A DNA stretch of 64,000 nucleotides from Bugula neritina (lineage: Eukaryota > Bryozoa > Gymnolaemata > Cheilostomatida > Bugulidae): positions 2,543,680-2,607,679 of the forward strand of contig OZ037767.1 of NCBI GenBank assembly GCA_964035545.1, read 5' to 3'. The notes below the pieces were generated by a model. That model ran no database searches, was not told the origin of the DNA, and saw only the letters and a list, made by a program, of their open reading frames with translations. The translations under genes and the position numbers were made by a program. Shown piece by piece: positions 14,901 to 45,775 of the stretch; within the stretch, counting starts at the first letter, position 1, and each line of letters begins with the position of its first letter.

Positions 14901-16486
14901 ATTATCAATCTAATTTAACTCTTATATTTCTATAAAATGTACAATAACACTATAATAAATAATCTAAAAACACTAACTCAGTATTCATCATAAATAACTT
15001 GAGTATGATTAGACATTTTTCTTGGAAAGAAAAAGGCCTGAACAATAAAAGGCCTGAAAATACAAACAACATTTTCAACATATAATTAAACAGCTCAAAC
15101 TTTTATATTGGGTTGGAGTACAAATAAAAATTTGATAAATTGACAATTAGTTTAGTTTAAGTTTCAATAAGTATGATTATGATTTAGTTTTTAATAGCTT
15201 CAAACCCAATCAAAAAATATGTGTCACTCAATCAAAAGAATTCCAATTATTTTTCAAAACCAAAGAACTATATTATGTAGCTATTTTTATAGTTGCTTTA
15301 GTAATTTTGACTTCAACTTGCGAGAATAATATTTATCCTAATAAGTTAGACTATGAATGTGAAAACTGAATGTAAAAATCAATAACATTGACAGTCAACT
15401 TGACTATTATGATACAACATAGGTGAATAAAAAATTGATAAACTAAATTACAAGAGATAATTTTTATTTAAATTTGATTTTTGATAATACTTCGGGCTAG
15501 TTTGTTAATTCCAGGCTACTATTACTGTTAGTGCTAGACATTGACTAACTTGCCATCATCATAATTATGTGTATAACTATTACTATTAGTATTACTAGAT
15601 TAATGTAACTAGTACTACTACTCTATTAGTATTACTGTTAGCATTATTACAAACAACAACGTTGCTAACAGCAGTTGACAGTTTAATTTAGTTTTACAGT
15701 TACCCTTAGTGCTAGTGTTACTGCACAACATGTATAACGATTACCGGGACGAGTATGAAAAATTCAAACTGCATCTAATTTTATTAGTGGGTATTACATT
15801 TACTTATACAGTTATACTACTACTAGTATTAGTAAATTATAAATATTTGTATAACATAAATATATGTTATAAATATAATCATTAATTTTTTAATCATTAA
15901 TTTTAATTAAATTTTACAAAAAAAAAACATAATGATAATTATATATACATTTATGATAATACCAATAGTATCAATTTTTCTAGATTAACTTGAGGATTCA
16001 CATTTGGCTTTGTTTTTAGAAATTAACTAAAACTTTAAATTTTAAACTTAATTTAAAGTTAAACTCTTTATAAATTTATTTATTACACGAATAACTAGCT
16101 TAGCTTTTTTCATTTTGACCTATCCTTATTTTTCTTTACCAAGCAACAAAACTTTGCACCATAACAGTGACATTGAGTGTTCTATCATCTACGAGGTGAG
16201 TTAACTCTTATATAATCTCTTTACCTCATTAAAGTTGTGAGCGCAAGCAGAGTAGTAAATAACGTTAATCGTAGAACACGAGATGCTGAATTAAGTTTGC
16301 AGCCATCTTAGCTCAAGCATCACTAGGCAACTTGCACGTGGTTTTACGAAGTTTGGCGAGTGTTGGCAAGCTATTGGTGACTCTAATATTATCCGACATA
16401 TGACTATAAAGATTTATCGAGATTGTGCTGTTAAAAAAAGTAGCTACTAATGTTCGCGGCTGAAATTAATTTTTTTATTCTTCAAA
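14901..16486. other. Shared upstream region of DNAH6 and TAF13
   Basis: This 1.6 kb AT-rich stretch separates the minus-strand start of DNAH6 from the plus-strand start of TAF13 and should contain both promoters. I see no coding exon. Near 15530-15900 there are degenerate runs of (A/G)TTACTA-type trinucleotides and poly-A/T. An E-box core CACGTG lies at about 16336, and an X-box-like site at 16135. A 5' UTR exon of DNAH6 is expected here because the first coding exon begins just after an acceptor, but I could not place its donor. Confidence 0.5.
16135..16147 (-). promoter_or_regulatory. Candidate RFX X-box upstream of DNAH6
   Basis: The plus strand reads TTTACC-A-AGCAAC. Compared with the X-box consensus GTNRCC-(0-3 bases)-RGYAAC, the right half is perfect and the left half differs only at its first base. 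RFX factors drive ciliary genes including axonemal dyneins (established), which fits the neighbouring DNAH6. The match was found by eye, so chance occurrence is possible. Confidence 0.35.
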
Positions 16487-18056
16487 ATGGCTAGTTCTAT
16501 GAATGATTGGATTCCAGATGTAAGTTCTAATTAAAAATTGACACCTCTCACTTATTGGCATGCATTTTCATCGTTTTTGTAATTTAAATTATAGTCACTT
16601 GATGCTTTTTTAAGTCAAAATTAAGTAACTTATCTTCTCAATAGTCATAGAAGTCGTTGGTTCATTATGGTTCAAAGTATTAACTACATTTTCATTTTGA
16701 TTTAATAATTCTGTTCACCAAACGAGGCACGTCGCTTACACTAATTTAGTGGTCTAACGTGATTGCATATTCACGTAAGTCGAGTAAGTAAAGTAAATCA
16801 CTGACACATCCCTGTCCCAAATCTCTCAGTCTCTTAGTCTAGACTGAGGCTCCGTCTGAGAGTGAGACTCTTTTGCATCAGGTCTCTTACACCTACTTTT
16901 TTGACATTAGCTTCCAGTCCTATATTTTTATTACTTGCATGCTTTTAATACAAGGCAGTAGCGTTTCAATCACATTGTCATTTCAGTTTTCACAGACAAC
17001 TGAAAGTTAATTAATAATTCAATTATATTATTTGCAAAACTAAACTAACCTCTCACTCTGTTTTACAATCCCTTGTCTTGTTAAATTGTAGTATGCAGAT
17101 TTGCTTGTGATGGGTGTCGTACTCATATTTTGTTACATTGATGAATGATATCTTTAGGTTTGGAGTTCTCAACCTATATCACTTTTCATTCTGTAGGTTG
17201 ATGAGGACGAAGAAGAGGAAGATTCCCCTATTGGCAAGCAGCGAAAAATCTTTGCTAAAGAATGTAAGTGTTGCCAGATTTAAATAAATACTTACTGACT
17301 TTTATTTGATGTAGAATATTTGACTATTTAACTGGCCATTGTGACTGCATATATAATTTATGTATCATATCGCATCATATCATGTGTTTATTCACAGTGA
17401 GGTGTATGCTTTACGGATTTGGAGATGATGAACAACCTTATGCAGAAACTGTGGACCTGTTGGAACATCTTGTGATTGAGTACCTCACCGACACCGTATG
17501 TCACTACTAAAATACTTTGTAATGGAATTATATGATATGATTTCGTACTTTAACGTGTTCAATCTGCATAATCTTTGTTGACTTTTTGTATTAAACTCTA
17601 AAAATTATTCCCTGCAAAATGCTAATGCATGTTTTCACGATCCAGTTTTAAATTATTAACTTTTGCTAAAAAAACTGGTGTTGTTGAAAGTGTCTGTTTA
17701 GTTCCAATTTTAAAAGGTTGCCTCTACTGAACAGAACATTGTTCAAGTTTTGATAATTTTTTACGTCTCTGTCTAATTTATCTTATACTCTGAGAATAGA
17801 GACAATAATGTGTGTGAACTGCCACTGCATATCAAATGTTATGAAGCTGTTAACAAGGATTTTCAATTGATCCTGTTTTCAGACGAAAAAGGCTATGGAG
17901 GTCGGGAGAGTTGGGCGAGTGTCCGTTGAGGATATCATATTTATAGTAAGGAAAGACGCTAAAAAGTACTCCAGGGTCAAAGAGTTGCTGGTGATGAATG
18001 AAGAGCTGAGGAAGGCTCGTAAAGCTTTCGATGAGATTAAATATGTTGTAAAATAA
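16487..18056 (+). CDS. TAF13: Transcription initiation factor TFIID subunit 13
   Basis: Subunit of the general transcription factor TFIID; its histone-fold pairs with TAF11. Four exons, 16487-16519, 17197-17263, 17398-17495 and 17883-18056, encode 123 residues, about the length of human TAF13 (124). An acidic stretch (DEDEEEED) precedes the histone fold, which begins near IFAKELRCMLYGFGDD and continues through PYAETVDLLEHLVIEYL, RVSVEDIIFIVRKD and KYSRVKELLVMNEELRKARKAFD. The start MASSMNDW is the first ATG and is followed by a strong GTAAGT donor. The TAA stop overlaps an AATAAA motif, so the 3' UTR may be very short or use a later signal. It is convergent with the EGF gene, whose stop is about 415 bases downstream. 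Confidence 0.95.
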
Positions 18057-18470
18057 AATTTATCGGAATATTTTATAAAATGCTGTAAATAATACATTAT
18101 TATATAGTTTTCATTTGTGCATTGTACTTTCTGTTTAATTTATGGAACTACCAGTCATTAAATGGACTGAAAGCCTTTGACATTAAATTTATATTCATTT
18201 TTAGATGTAAAATTATCAGTAAAGAATGTTATTGTATAAAATATAAGTTATAGATATATGAGCTATATTGTTATATTTCAAAAGTTGTGTGAATTATAAT
18301 ACACATAGTATCTGCAAAGTAATTATTGGCTATAATTAGTACACCATAGACATACCAAATATACCTAGAACTGTCAGTTAGACCTAACATTATGGATAAC
18401 ATTTCTTTTGATGCATTATGAATAAGGTACTAACAATCTTCCTTGCTGTTGGAGGATTAGCAAATGCATT
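18057..18470. other. Convergent 3' intergenic spacer between TAF13 and the EGF gene
   Basis: An AT-rich 414-base spacer between two converging stop codons, with no coding signal. On both sides an AATAAA hexamer overlaps the stop codon (near 18052 on plus, near 18474 on minus). The 3' UTRs of the two genes must therefore be short or overlap. Confidence 0.6.
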
Positions 18471-37115
<18,645 letters not shown>

Positions 37116-38610
37116 CTAAGAAATGTGCACACAAAACAGGATGTGAAAATAAAATAATTGGAACCACGGCTACTGATAAGAATAAATACATGCCGTATCT
37201 TCTAATAAATTATTTTATTTACAAAAAAGAACTTATAGCGCCCACGAGATAGAAGCTAAACTTTCCATTCCATAGCTACAAAATATGCTGTATAACTACA
37301 TCAATAAATTTCAAATCTATGCAGTAAATAAAATATAGAAAAGTGTGTTTATATGACTTGCATTACAAGTTTCCTGTGTATGGGATTATGAGCGTTGATC
37401 TTAACAAACTTTTGGTTTAAACAAATTTACACAATGCTCGGTGCTCCGTTTCATCTATATTGATTATATCTAAATTAAAAGTTAAGTGTAATGTTACAAT
37501 ACCTGTATCAATGCACAATATCAACAAAAAAGAACAGGTATTTATAAAAATCTGCAAAACTCAATATATTGCACGTATTCATAGCAAGCCTGCCTTTTAC
37601 ATAACTTTGAACAATTGCACCATTCTAAATACCATATGCACAAAATTGCTACAAGGACAAAATACATAGTATTTACAAATGCTTTGTAAAAACATCATTG
37701 ATTTAGTGAAGGCTAAATAATGATTTTTGGATAAATTGCCGAAAATTTTTTTTTTGAAACAAATACTGTCGGTTGTGTTGAGAGCTATATATAGTATTCT
37801 TCTCTGTCTAGACTGATAGCTTATTTTTGAGCTTCATTTGTTTACTACAACTAAAGTATTAAGCATTGTGTTTTTCAGGCTGTAAGTGAGTTCACAGGTC
37901 ACCTTTGTCACAGGGGGCATTGTTTGTTGAACCCTTAGATGTCAATTGAAATTTTATTCAAAATGCTAATCAAGATGGAAATAGTTTAATTTTTTTCAAT
38001 GTTTGTTAGTAACACTAATAATATTATTTATGGTGTTTTCATCATTGATAGCACTAACCATAATGACCCAAATTTAATCTTATACCAGTTCTTGATCATG
38101 GTCATGTGACTGTCATAATAATAATTTCATTTTAGTAATTATAATCCTGATAAAAATAATTTTTAGCAATATTGATATTGGTTTCAAAGCCCGGCATTTT
38201 GATTTCCAAAGTCAATTGAAATTCAACTTCTATGTCTATAAGATTGACTCTGGAACTACTATTGTTTAAAAAAGTTACTTGAAACTAAACATCTACCATT
38301 TTAACAATTACTTGAAATTTTATGGTGGGAAATAACACACATGCATAAGCACATTGTGCATTGTGCAGCATTTAATTATATACTTGTAAATATTGGTTTA
38401 GAGATTTATTATAGACATAGTATTAGGGACATGCATGCTATTTATGCAAAACTAACGTCATGCCCCAGATATGCCTAGCTAACAACAATCTGTCTACATC
38501 CTTGAAGTGAATATACTCGTAATATTATTATGTATTAGTATACTTCAATTAAGAACAGAGTTATCTCCCTTTGAGAATTGTAGGAACTTGAGCCGATCTA
38601 AAACTTAGGA

Positions 38611-38770
38611 TTGAATTGTTCTCTAAACAGCTCCGGGTTGGGAGTGGATTGGTCCAGCAGTTTGAGATTCTCGAGTTTGGAGTTGGGTCCCCCAACTCTA
38701 AACTTGGGAATTTTAAGCTACTACACTCATTCACCCCCAACTTGAAGCTGCTTATAGAACAAATTTTCAT
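38611..38770. mobile_element. Long imperfect palindrome (foldback element)
   Basis: Arms of about 75 bases meet near 38692 (GGAGTTGGGTCCCCCAACTC). The left arm TTGTTCTCTAAACAGCTCC pairs with GGAAGCTGCTTATAGAACAA-like sequence on the right. Arm identity is roughly 70-75% by eye. Noncoding. Confidence 0.5.
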
Positions 38771-38929
38771 AATTGGCTTAGCGCCAATCACACGTCATTT
38801 GCGGAGATTTGTTTTTGAATGGTTTTTCGGGACTTCCCCGTAGTTAAACTTTACGATTGGGAATTTCCATCTAATTTTTCCTAACTTTATTAGACCCCTG
38901 CCCTTTGTTAGTAATGCTGCGCCTGCACT

Positions 38930-39180
38930 ATCTACAGCAGTTGTGCAACAGTCGCAAGAGTGATAAGGTCGCTATTGAGTGCTGGCTGTATAAAACAACT
39001 TTTTAGTTTAGGGATATTAGTAGCTATTACTATCATTATTATATCATACAACTTCAAGTTCATGTCTATAACCTTTACTTTAAGTTTAAGTATAGCTGCA
39101 GTTACAAATACAATATTAGTTTGAGTTATACTTATTCACCATTCAGAAAAGACTATTGCAAAGAAGCTGACCAGTGAGTA
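38930..39180 (+). promoter_or_regulatory. Candidate leader exon of the cGAS-like gene, related to the leader of the RING/B-box gene
   Basis: The stretch CAACAGTCGCAAGAGTGAT followed by GCTATTGAGTGCTGGCTG (38946-38988) aligns with 24613-24654 (AACAGTAGCAAGAGTGAT...GTTGGGTGCTGGCTG). CTGACCA|GTGAGTATC at 39174 aligns with CTGATCA|GTAAGTATT at 24717. A donor here could splice to the acceptor ttttag at about 40160, 13 bases before the start codon. Confidence 0.4.
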
Positions 39181-40173
39181 TCAACTACTACTAGTTACTG
39201 TTAGTGTTAGCCTGTTGAGTTGGTCTGCACGAGAACGTTAACATTGTTTAGACTACTGCCCAAGTACTTATAGCTTATTTTCTTAGTGAGGCATACCCCC
39301 TTTTCCCTCCAGGTAGGTCCAGTGTGGAGATAGCACCGACAGGTAACTAGTCATTTTGAATTTTCCATGCACATCAAAATTTATTTTTTACTGAAACAAA
39401 CATGTCATAGTGACAATGGCTTGATTTAATTAAAATAAAAACGTATTCATATTGACAGTAGTCTGCTAGAGCACACATTATGATTATCAAATAGTAGCTT
39501 CAGATGTGGCAGTAGCTATTGTTGATGTATTCTCAGCTGTGTAAGATACTCAATTCATTCAGATTGTTTTTTGCTTATTTATAATGATAAATTACAAACC
39601 AATACTACCAATACTATAAATGTTTAATTGTTTCATTTTGAGTAGGTATAGTATTGCAACACCATTTCTGTGGTTGTCAGGCTAAAAGCATACGTTTATT
39701 AGCCTTTGGTTCAAGAATAATGTTAAGTTTGGCTTGGATTTGAATTTTTAAAAATAAAATGTCATAGCTATAAATATGGGGCTAATACTGGTGGCATTAA
39801 AAGGACTTGTAGAGTATGTTTACCTTTCATATCTTTAGCCCCTAGCAGTAGCCAAATTTTGCAACTATGTTTACAATAAATATTTCCTGTTAATCTTGAT
39901 ATTATTGTAATTTATAATGTAATATTATAATTAGTGTTCTTTGCTCACTTTAACTCATTTATGTGCAATAGAGATATCTTCCATAGAAGTATTATGCAAT
40001 GATAACTAAACCCTTAGTGATCCTTTATTGTAAAATATAGCTTTTACAATGCATCAAATGTTATGCTGATTAAAATTATTGAGTCTTGGACTATTTAATA
40101 AATTGAAGCTTTAGTTTTTTTAGAAACCTTGCATAATTGTTTCAATATATTATTATTTTAGTCTTGAGGCAAA

Positions 40174-43100
40174 ATGTTTAGCACAAGGAGAAGGTATAAT
40201 GGATCGACTAAACAGAAAAAGGAACCTAAGCCAATAATAACGCACTTCAACATAGACCCTGAAGGCGGTGATAAATTTAGAAAACTCAGAGATGACGAAC
40301 TGGGGCGTCTACATGATAAGCTCAATGAACTAAATGATAAAGTCACCAAGATTTGCGCATACGAAAATGAATTCAAGTTAGGTAAAAAAACCAAACTCAT
40401 TTTTGCACACATTTGACATTTTTTTGTTGAAAGTTCTATTTTCTATAAAGTGAAAAATATTTTATTTTGAGTTGAAACTTTTCTTGAATACATTATATAA
40501 GTTTAGAGTTAATTATTGAACTTATGCCAAAGTATTTGCATGTCACTTTTCACTGAGACGAGTTTGAGTTACTAAATTCACAGTTTTTTGTATAAAAGTG
40601 TTAACTTTGACTCTAAAATGCCTTCATCAACTTTTCAATTGTTATTTAACTCTATTTTATTTCAAGTTTCAGTAAAAACTGTTGGTCTGTTACTTTGCAG
40701 AGCTAGTAAATGAGCTAGTTAATCAATTGAAGAAGACAACTCTCAAAGGTTACCTTTTTAAGACATTTAACACTGGCAGTGCTTACGAAAGAGTTCAAGC
40801 CGGTGAACCTAAAGACTTTGATGTTCTGTTTTTTCTAAACGTTAAGAAGTGGACCTGGGTGGTAAGACGATTTAGATCCAGGCTGAAGAAATTTCTTTTT
40901 TTCAAATATTTCGTTTTTGTGAATGTTTTATTTTTACTATATATAAACACACACGCGCGAGAGAGCTTCATTTTTGTCTCAAGTTTAGAGTGAAAAACCA
41001 TATGATACTAGTTATGGTAACATTATTTCATGTAAATCGAGACATTAATAGCTTTTAAGGGAAGAATTTATAGCAATTACCTCATTTCCTGTAGGTGCAA
41101 GATGATCCGGAAAAACCCAGTTACTGCTGGATTACCAGAGGAAACCCCAGACCAGGTGATAATCCCAACAGTTTTGACCATTTATTGGACAATCAGGGCC
41201 GTCTTTCTTCTTTAAAGGTGACGGTAATAGAGAATTTGATTATATGATAATTAACATATGTATACATGCCACTAAATGTTTTAATGTTTATTATAGCATA
41301 TTGGTACTATACAAGCTTTCAGAGAAAATAAAGCTATAGAAAGCTTTCAGTTGCATTTCAGTGTTAATAGACCCTTTTCAAAGGTCCCCAATGTCCCTCT
41401 CACAATTAAGAGTTGTGACCTCCCAAAATAAAAATTATTGAACAAAATGAACTTGAACTCATTTTTGTGGTTTTGGTTGCTGAAGTGTCACTTCAACATT
41501 GCTCAGTAACCAAAACCGCAAAAATGCTTTCAAGTTCATTTTCTTTAAAATTCTGCATGAAGAAATATTTTTAAAAGTTTTTTGAACTACTAATATGTGT
41601 GCTTATACCAAAATATATATTTCCTAAAAAGCAATTCTATAGCATAATTAGGATTTTAAGTAGCAGCCAAACTTTAAATTTTTAATGAGTTTGCTCTTTA
41701 TACAAAGGTGCAACCTCGTCACTTTGGGAGGACACAACTCTTAATTGTAAAGGGGATATCGGGACCTATTCTTCAGTTGTGTGTTGTCTTAATACTTTTT
41801 ATTTTCAAATAACCTTTGACCTATTAAATGTTTTCAACCAACAGCAAACTAAGCTTTGTGTCATGGTACTAAAACCACTAGTTACCAGAATCACTTATAG
41901 CGTGAATGAAATTTCTAGAAAATTCATACCAATACTAGATGCGATGAAACTGAAGCTAAAATTGCCATGCAGACTAAATTTAGTGACACAGCTTCAATTT
42001 GAACTCTTTATAATATCAAGTTCTAATCATTAAAGGTATACTCATGTCATGGTATTCTATAATTGTAGGTGAGGAAGTTATTTGCTAGCAGAATTGACAG
42101 ATTTATTCGTAAATACTGCCCGCTAGAATTTGAGTATAAATCACGGATGCCCCCTGGTACTGTAAAGATGAATGAAGAGGAAGCTGGGGCCGTAGGTGGA
42201 GCAGTAGGATGGGACATGGACGGAGCAGACAGTCACGTGATGACACGAAAGGAGAAATACAAAGTAGTTGTGACAAGGAAGTATCAAGGCCCAGCAACGA
42301 CACTCTTAGTGGAGTGCAACAACATGGAGTTTACCATTGACCTGGTTAACAGCTTACACGGGATGCATATCAGGTATGTATGTCGGTGAAAATGCTTTCT
42401 GAGTAATATATAATATAACATATATGTGGTTATATAAAGTATATAGTAATATATAATATAATGTAATATTATAAAAATAGAAATATTTAGTATAGAATAT
42501 TATAGTAGTATATGATATGGTATAATATAGCAATATTTAAAAAGTGAAATATAATATCATTATATAATGCATCATTTAGTAATATTTAAAAAGAACATAA
42601 TATTATATTAATGCGGTTCAGTAAGATATATACTGCGTTATAGGTCAGGGGAGAAATGTGATTTTGTGGCCAAACCATATGATAAACAGCTGGCATTCAA
42701 TACTAAATACGGGCATCTGTGGAGAAAGGCGTACTCCAGGTCAGAGAGTGGATTCCTCAAGACCATTAGTGAGGACAATGGGTAAGAACTACCAATGAAA
42801 GTAATCATCATTTTGAATATGATGAATGAGCGAGAATTTGTAAGGAGTGAATTTCACTTTCTCCTGCTTGACTTATAATTGCTTACAAAACCTGCAACTT
42901 TGCACTAGCTCGTGAAATTAACAAATCTTAATACTGCAATGAGCCTTCTATCAATCTAAACTCTAAAGTATTTTGTAGGCATTTCACAATGACTACATGC
43001 TGCATAAATTAAAAAAACTGTAGCTTTTGATTCTAATTCTAATCACATAATTTTATACAAGTGTTATAAGAAAATGTAAATTGCAAATAATATGTAGTTA

Positions 43101-45082
43101 TTTTCCGTTGATGTATTAAAATATTTTACAGTAAACGCCGTTATCCATTAACCTGTTACCTAGTTACCAGTAAGCACTGTTGCCTAGTAACCCGTTACCT
43201 AGTTGCCAGTAAACGTTGTCACCTAGTAACCTCTTACCTACCTACCAGCAAATGCTGTTACCTAGTTACCAGTGAACATTGCCACCTAGTAACCTGTTAC
43301 CTAGCTACCGGCAAATGCTGTTACCTAGTTACCAGTAAACACTGTTACCTAGTAACCTCTTACCTAGTTACTGGTAAACATTGTTACCTAGTAACCTGTT
43401 GCCTAGTTACCAGTTACCAATAGCTTATGATGACTCATGCTTATGGTAGCTACTAATACTTTTGATTTAACCAATTACAGGATACATAAAAAGTTACTGC
43501 GGATCTTCAAAACATTGAGAGCCAATCAGCCACAGCTCAAACTACTCAAGAGCTATGTGTTCAAAAATCTGCTGTTTTATTCTTCCAAGTTAAAGGACCG
43601 AGAATGGAAAGAAAAAGACTTGGCTAACCGGTAACCAGTTTTTTTATTTAAGAGGTAATTTTGTGCGATGTTCTTTAGAAAACTTATGTTGAATTAAAAC
43701 CAAAAGCCTTAGCAGCCATTTTAGCAAAGGTTGCCTTCCAATACTAAGTTACTTAACGATTACTGGTTGTGTAGTTGTTTGCGACTGTTTTTTAGTTTTA
43801 TCGACATGGTGATTGCACTGAGAAATTGCCTTGCAGCTCACAAGTTGCCTGCATTCTTTGATGAGAAAATTAATCTGCTGAGTCAAAAGGCAGACGAGTA
43901 TAAAGAGGAGCACTTGAAACACATTGTGGGGTATTTGAGAAGAATTGCAAATAAAGGTAAGACATCATTGTGAAGTACTAGAATAGACAGCTAATTGAAG
44001 TTAAGACATCATTGTAATGTGTGTGAGAAGGATTTTGGATAGAAGTAACACATTGAATCTTTTAGAAATCATTTAGAAAAGTTTTAAAAAGTTAAGCTGC
44101 ATATAAATAACAAATTATGTAGGCGAGATATGAAATCATTTTCATGATATTGAAAGGTTGTTTTGATGTGTTGAAACTTTCTCCATTAGGGATAGAAGGG
44201 TATATGGAGCTTCTCTCCGTCAAACCGCTGCCTTCACCACCTCCAACTAAAACTAGAGCAGCAGACCATGGAGATGCTCCGCCTACTAAGAAGGCACTGG
44301 TTCAAGGGGAGACAACTGGGAAAAATTCGGCAAACAAACAGCAAACAGTAAATAACAAAACTACAACAAAGAAGCCATTTGCAGAGAATAAAAAGTCTTC
44401 GAAGAAATATATCGAGAGCGCTGGAAAGAAGAAGTATTTGAATCGCCCTTCAAAAAAGTTCGGGAAAATGAGAAGACGAGTCCAGAAAAGTTCAGAGAAG
44501 TCAGATAATCAGAGTCTGGTGGGAAACCTGGTGAGTCATAGCAGTGAAAAGAGCAAGAGGAGGCAACAACAGCAATCAAGGAAGGAGAGATCTTCTGCTG
44601 GGAAGGAGAGATCTTTTGCAATGAAGGGAAGACCTTCTGCAGGAAAAGAGAGGTCTTCTGCTAGAAGTCAATTTAATTTAGTAAGTTAATAGTAAATACA
44701 ATGTTTCAGCAACCAGCCTCAGTTATGTAATTAAAAGCATTCAGTATAAAGTTTTTATGCAATTTGTATAGATTCTAGCAAATAATAGAATTTACTGAAA
44801 GTGAAAATATCCTCAATATAACTTCATGAGCCTTTAATTTGTTTAGCTTTAGTACTCATTTTGTGTAGCTCTAGTACACATTACGCGTAGTTTTTAGTAC
44901 ATAAGATTGCTCTGCACTTTATTACAATGTGTGTGTGTGCGTGTTTGTATGTATATACATATATATGTGTGTGCATGTGTCTACCTCTTTGAACAAAGCA
45001 GTTCAAGATATGCTAAATGGAATCTTGTTTTCAGAATGATAACTTCATGGATCTTTTGGAAGAGATGATAGAGAGCCTATAA
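40174..45082 (+). CDS. cGAS/Mab-21-like nucleotidyltransferase (cGAS-like receptor) with basic C-terminal tail
   Basis: Probable cyclic-dinucleotide-forming nucleic-acid sensor. Nine exons: 40174-40381, 40701-40861, 41095-41217, 42069-42373, 42644-42781, 43481-43630, 43796-43956, 44190-44680, 45035-45082; 594 residues, all phases consistent. The nucleotidyltransferase signature is intact: G95-S96, D108-F-D110 (TGSAYERVQAGEPKDFDVLF) and the third acid D255 in MEFTIDLV, matching the catalytic acids of cGAS. WRKAYSRSE and the helical C-lobe (residues ~310-415) also fit. The His/Cys zinc-thumb cluster of vertebrate cGAS is absent between residues 266 and 330, as in insect cGLRs. Residues ~430-579 form a Lys/Arg/Ser-rich disordered tail with near-repeats of GKERSSA; the last exon adds an acidic DLLEEMIESL helix. 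An acceptor just before the ATG implies a spliced 5' UTR. AATAAA at 45142. Confidence 0.9.
41379..41769. mobile_element. MITE-like element with terminal and internal inverted repeats
   Basis: AGGTCCCCAATGTCCCTCTC...CCTCCCAAA at 41381-41427 is inverted at 41723-41767 (TTTGGGAGGACACAACTC...GGGACCT), about 45-base terminal repeats with few mismatches. Inside, 41444-41541 is a second hairpin whose arms meet at GAAGTG-T-CACTTC. About 390 bases, noncoding, in intron 3 of the cGAS-like gene. Confidence 0.7.
43125..43425. repeat. ~39-bp composite minisatellite
   Basis: Seven to eight degenerate units combining ACCTAGTTACCAGTAAACAC with TGTTACCTAGTAACCTGTT. Intron 5 of the cGAS-like gene, ending about 55 bases before the next acceptor. 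Confidence 0.85.
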
Positions 45083-45141
45083 CAGCTGGGGGTTGTAGAG
45101 GACTCTATGTTTGGTATTGAATTCATGGTACTAGCATTATA

Positions 45142-45147
45142 AATAAA
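45142..45147 (+). terminator. Polyadenylation signal of the cGAS-like gene
   Basis: AATAAA 60 bases after the stop codon. Confidence 0.65.
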
Positions 45148-45775
45148 GCAATACATTAATGGTTCTACTGTATATTATGATAGCATGCATGCATTTAATC
45201 AGTTATCAGGATATTTCTGAATTAATGCTTTATATTTTGTTAATATTTTCACTTTTTTAGATTTTATTATATTATCAATTTTTGCTACACCATATTACTG
45301 TTATATAAGTTATGCAATGCTTAGTTTTAATTGTTTTTAATTAAATATATATACATATACAAAATAATATAGTATAGTTAAATTTAATCACATGAAAAGA
45401 CAAAGTTATCGAAAAAATTTATTGTGTAATCTTTTGCCAGGCATTCTATTACATGTCATTTTAAAACTGTTGAGAATTCTTATAATATTATTATAAGTAC
45501 AGGTGAGATTCTATGAATTACATAAAAACTGAAATTCCCATTGTAAGAGTAGCTAGTGTAACAGCTAAGTCAGGTGATCAGAATTTCACTGTAAATAAAT
45601 TATTTTATTATAACAAATATATATTAAAAATACAACTCATTGGCTGTCCTTCGCATCCAAAGATGACAAAAATAGAAATAAATGTAAAAATAAAACTAGT
45701 GTATAAAACTAAATTTATCCAATTATGAGATTTTACAGCTGAGAACAAAAATAAATAGCAATAAAATTTAGTCAA

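Larger units (their letters stand above)
37116..40173. other. Divergent intergenic region between the EGF gene and the cGAS-like gene
   Basis: About 3 kb, AT-rich. It should hold the missing signal-peptide exon and promoter of the EGF gene (minus) and the promoter and 5' UTR exon of the cGAS-like gene (plus). Visible content is a foldback sequence at 38611-38770 and a block at 38942-39174 related to the leader block of the RING/B-box gene. No other coding exon is convincing. Confidence 0.5.

Noticed and set aside
38561-38843. Overlapping opposite-strand open frames near 38.6-38.8 kb
   Set aside because: Both come from a long palindrome, with no splice context or recognisable protein.
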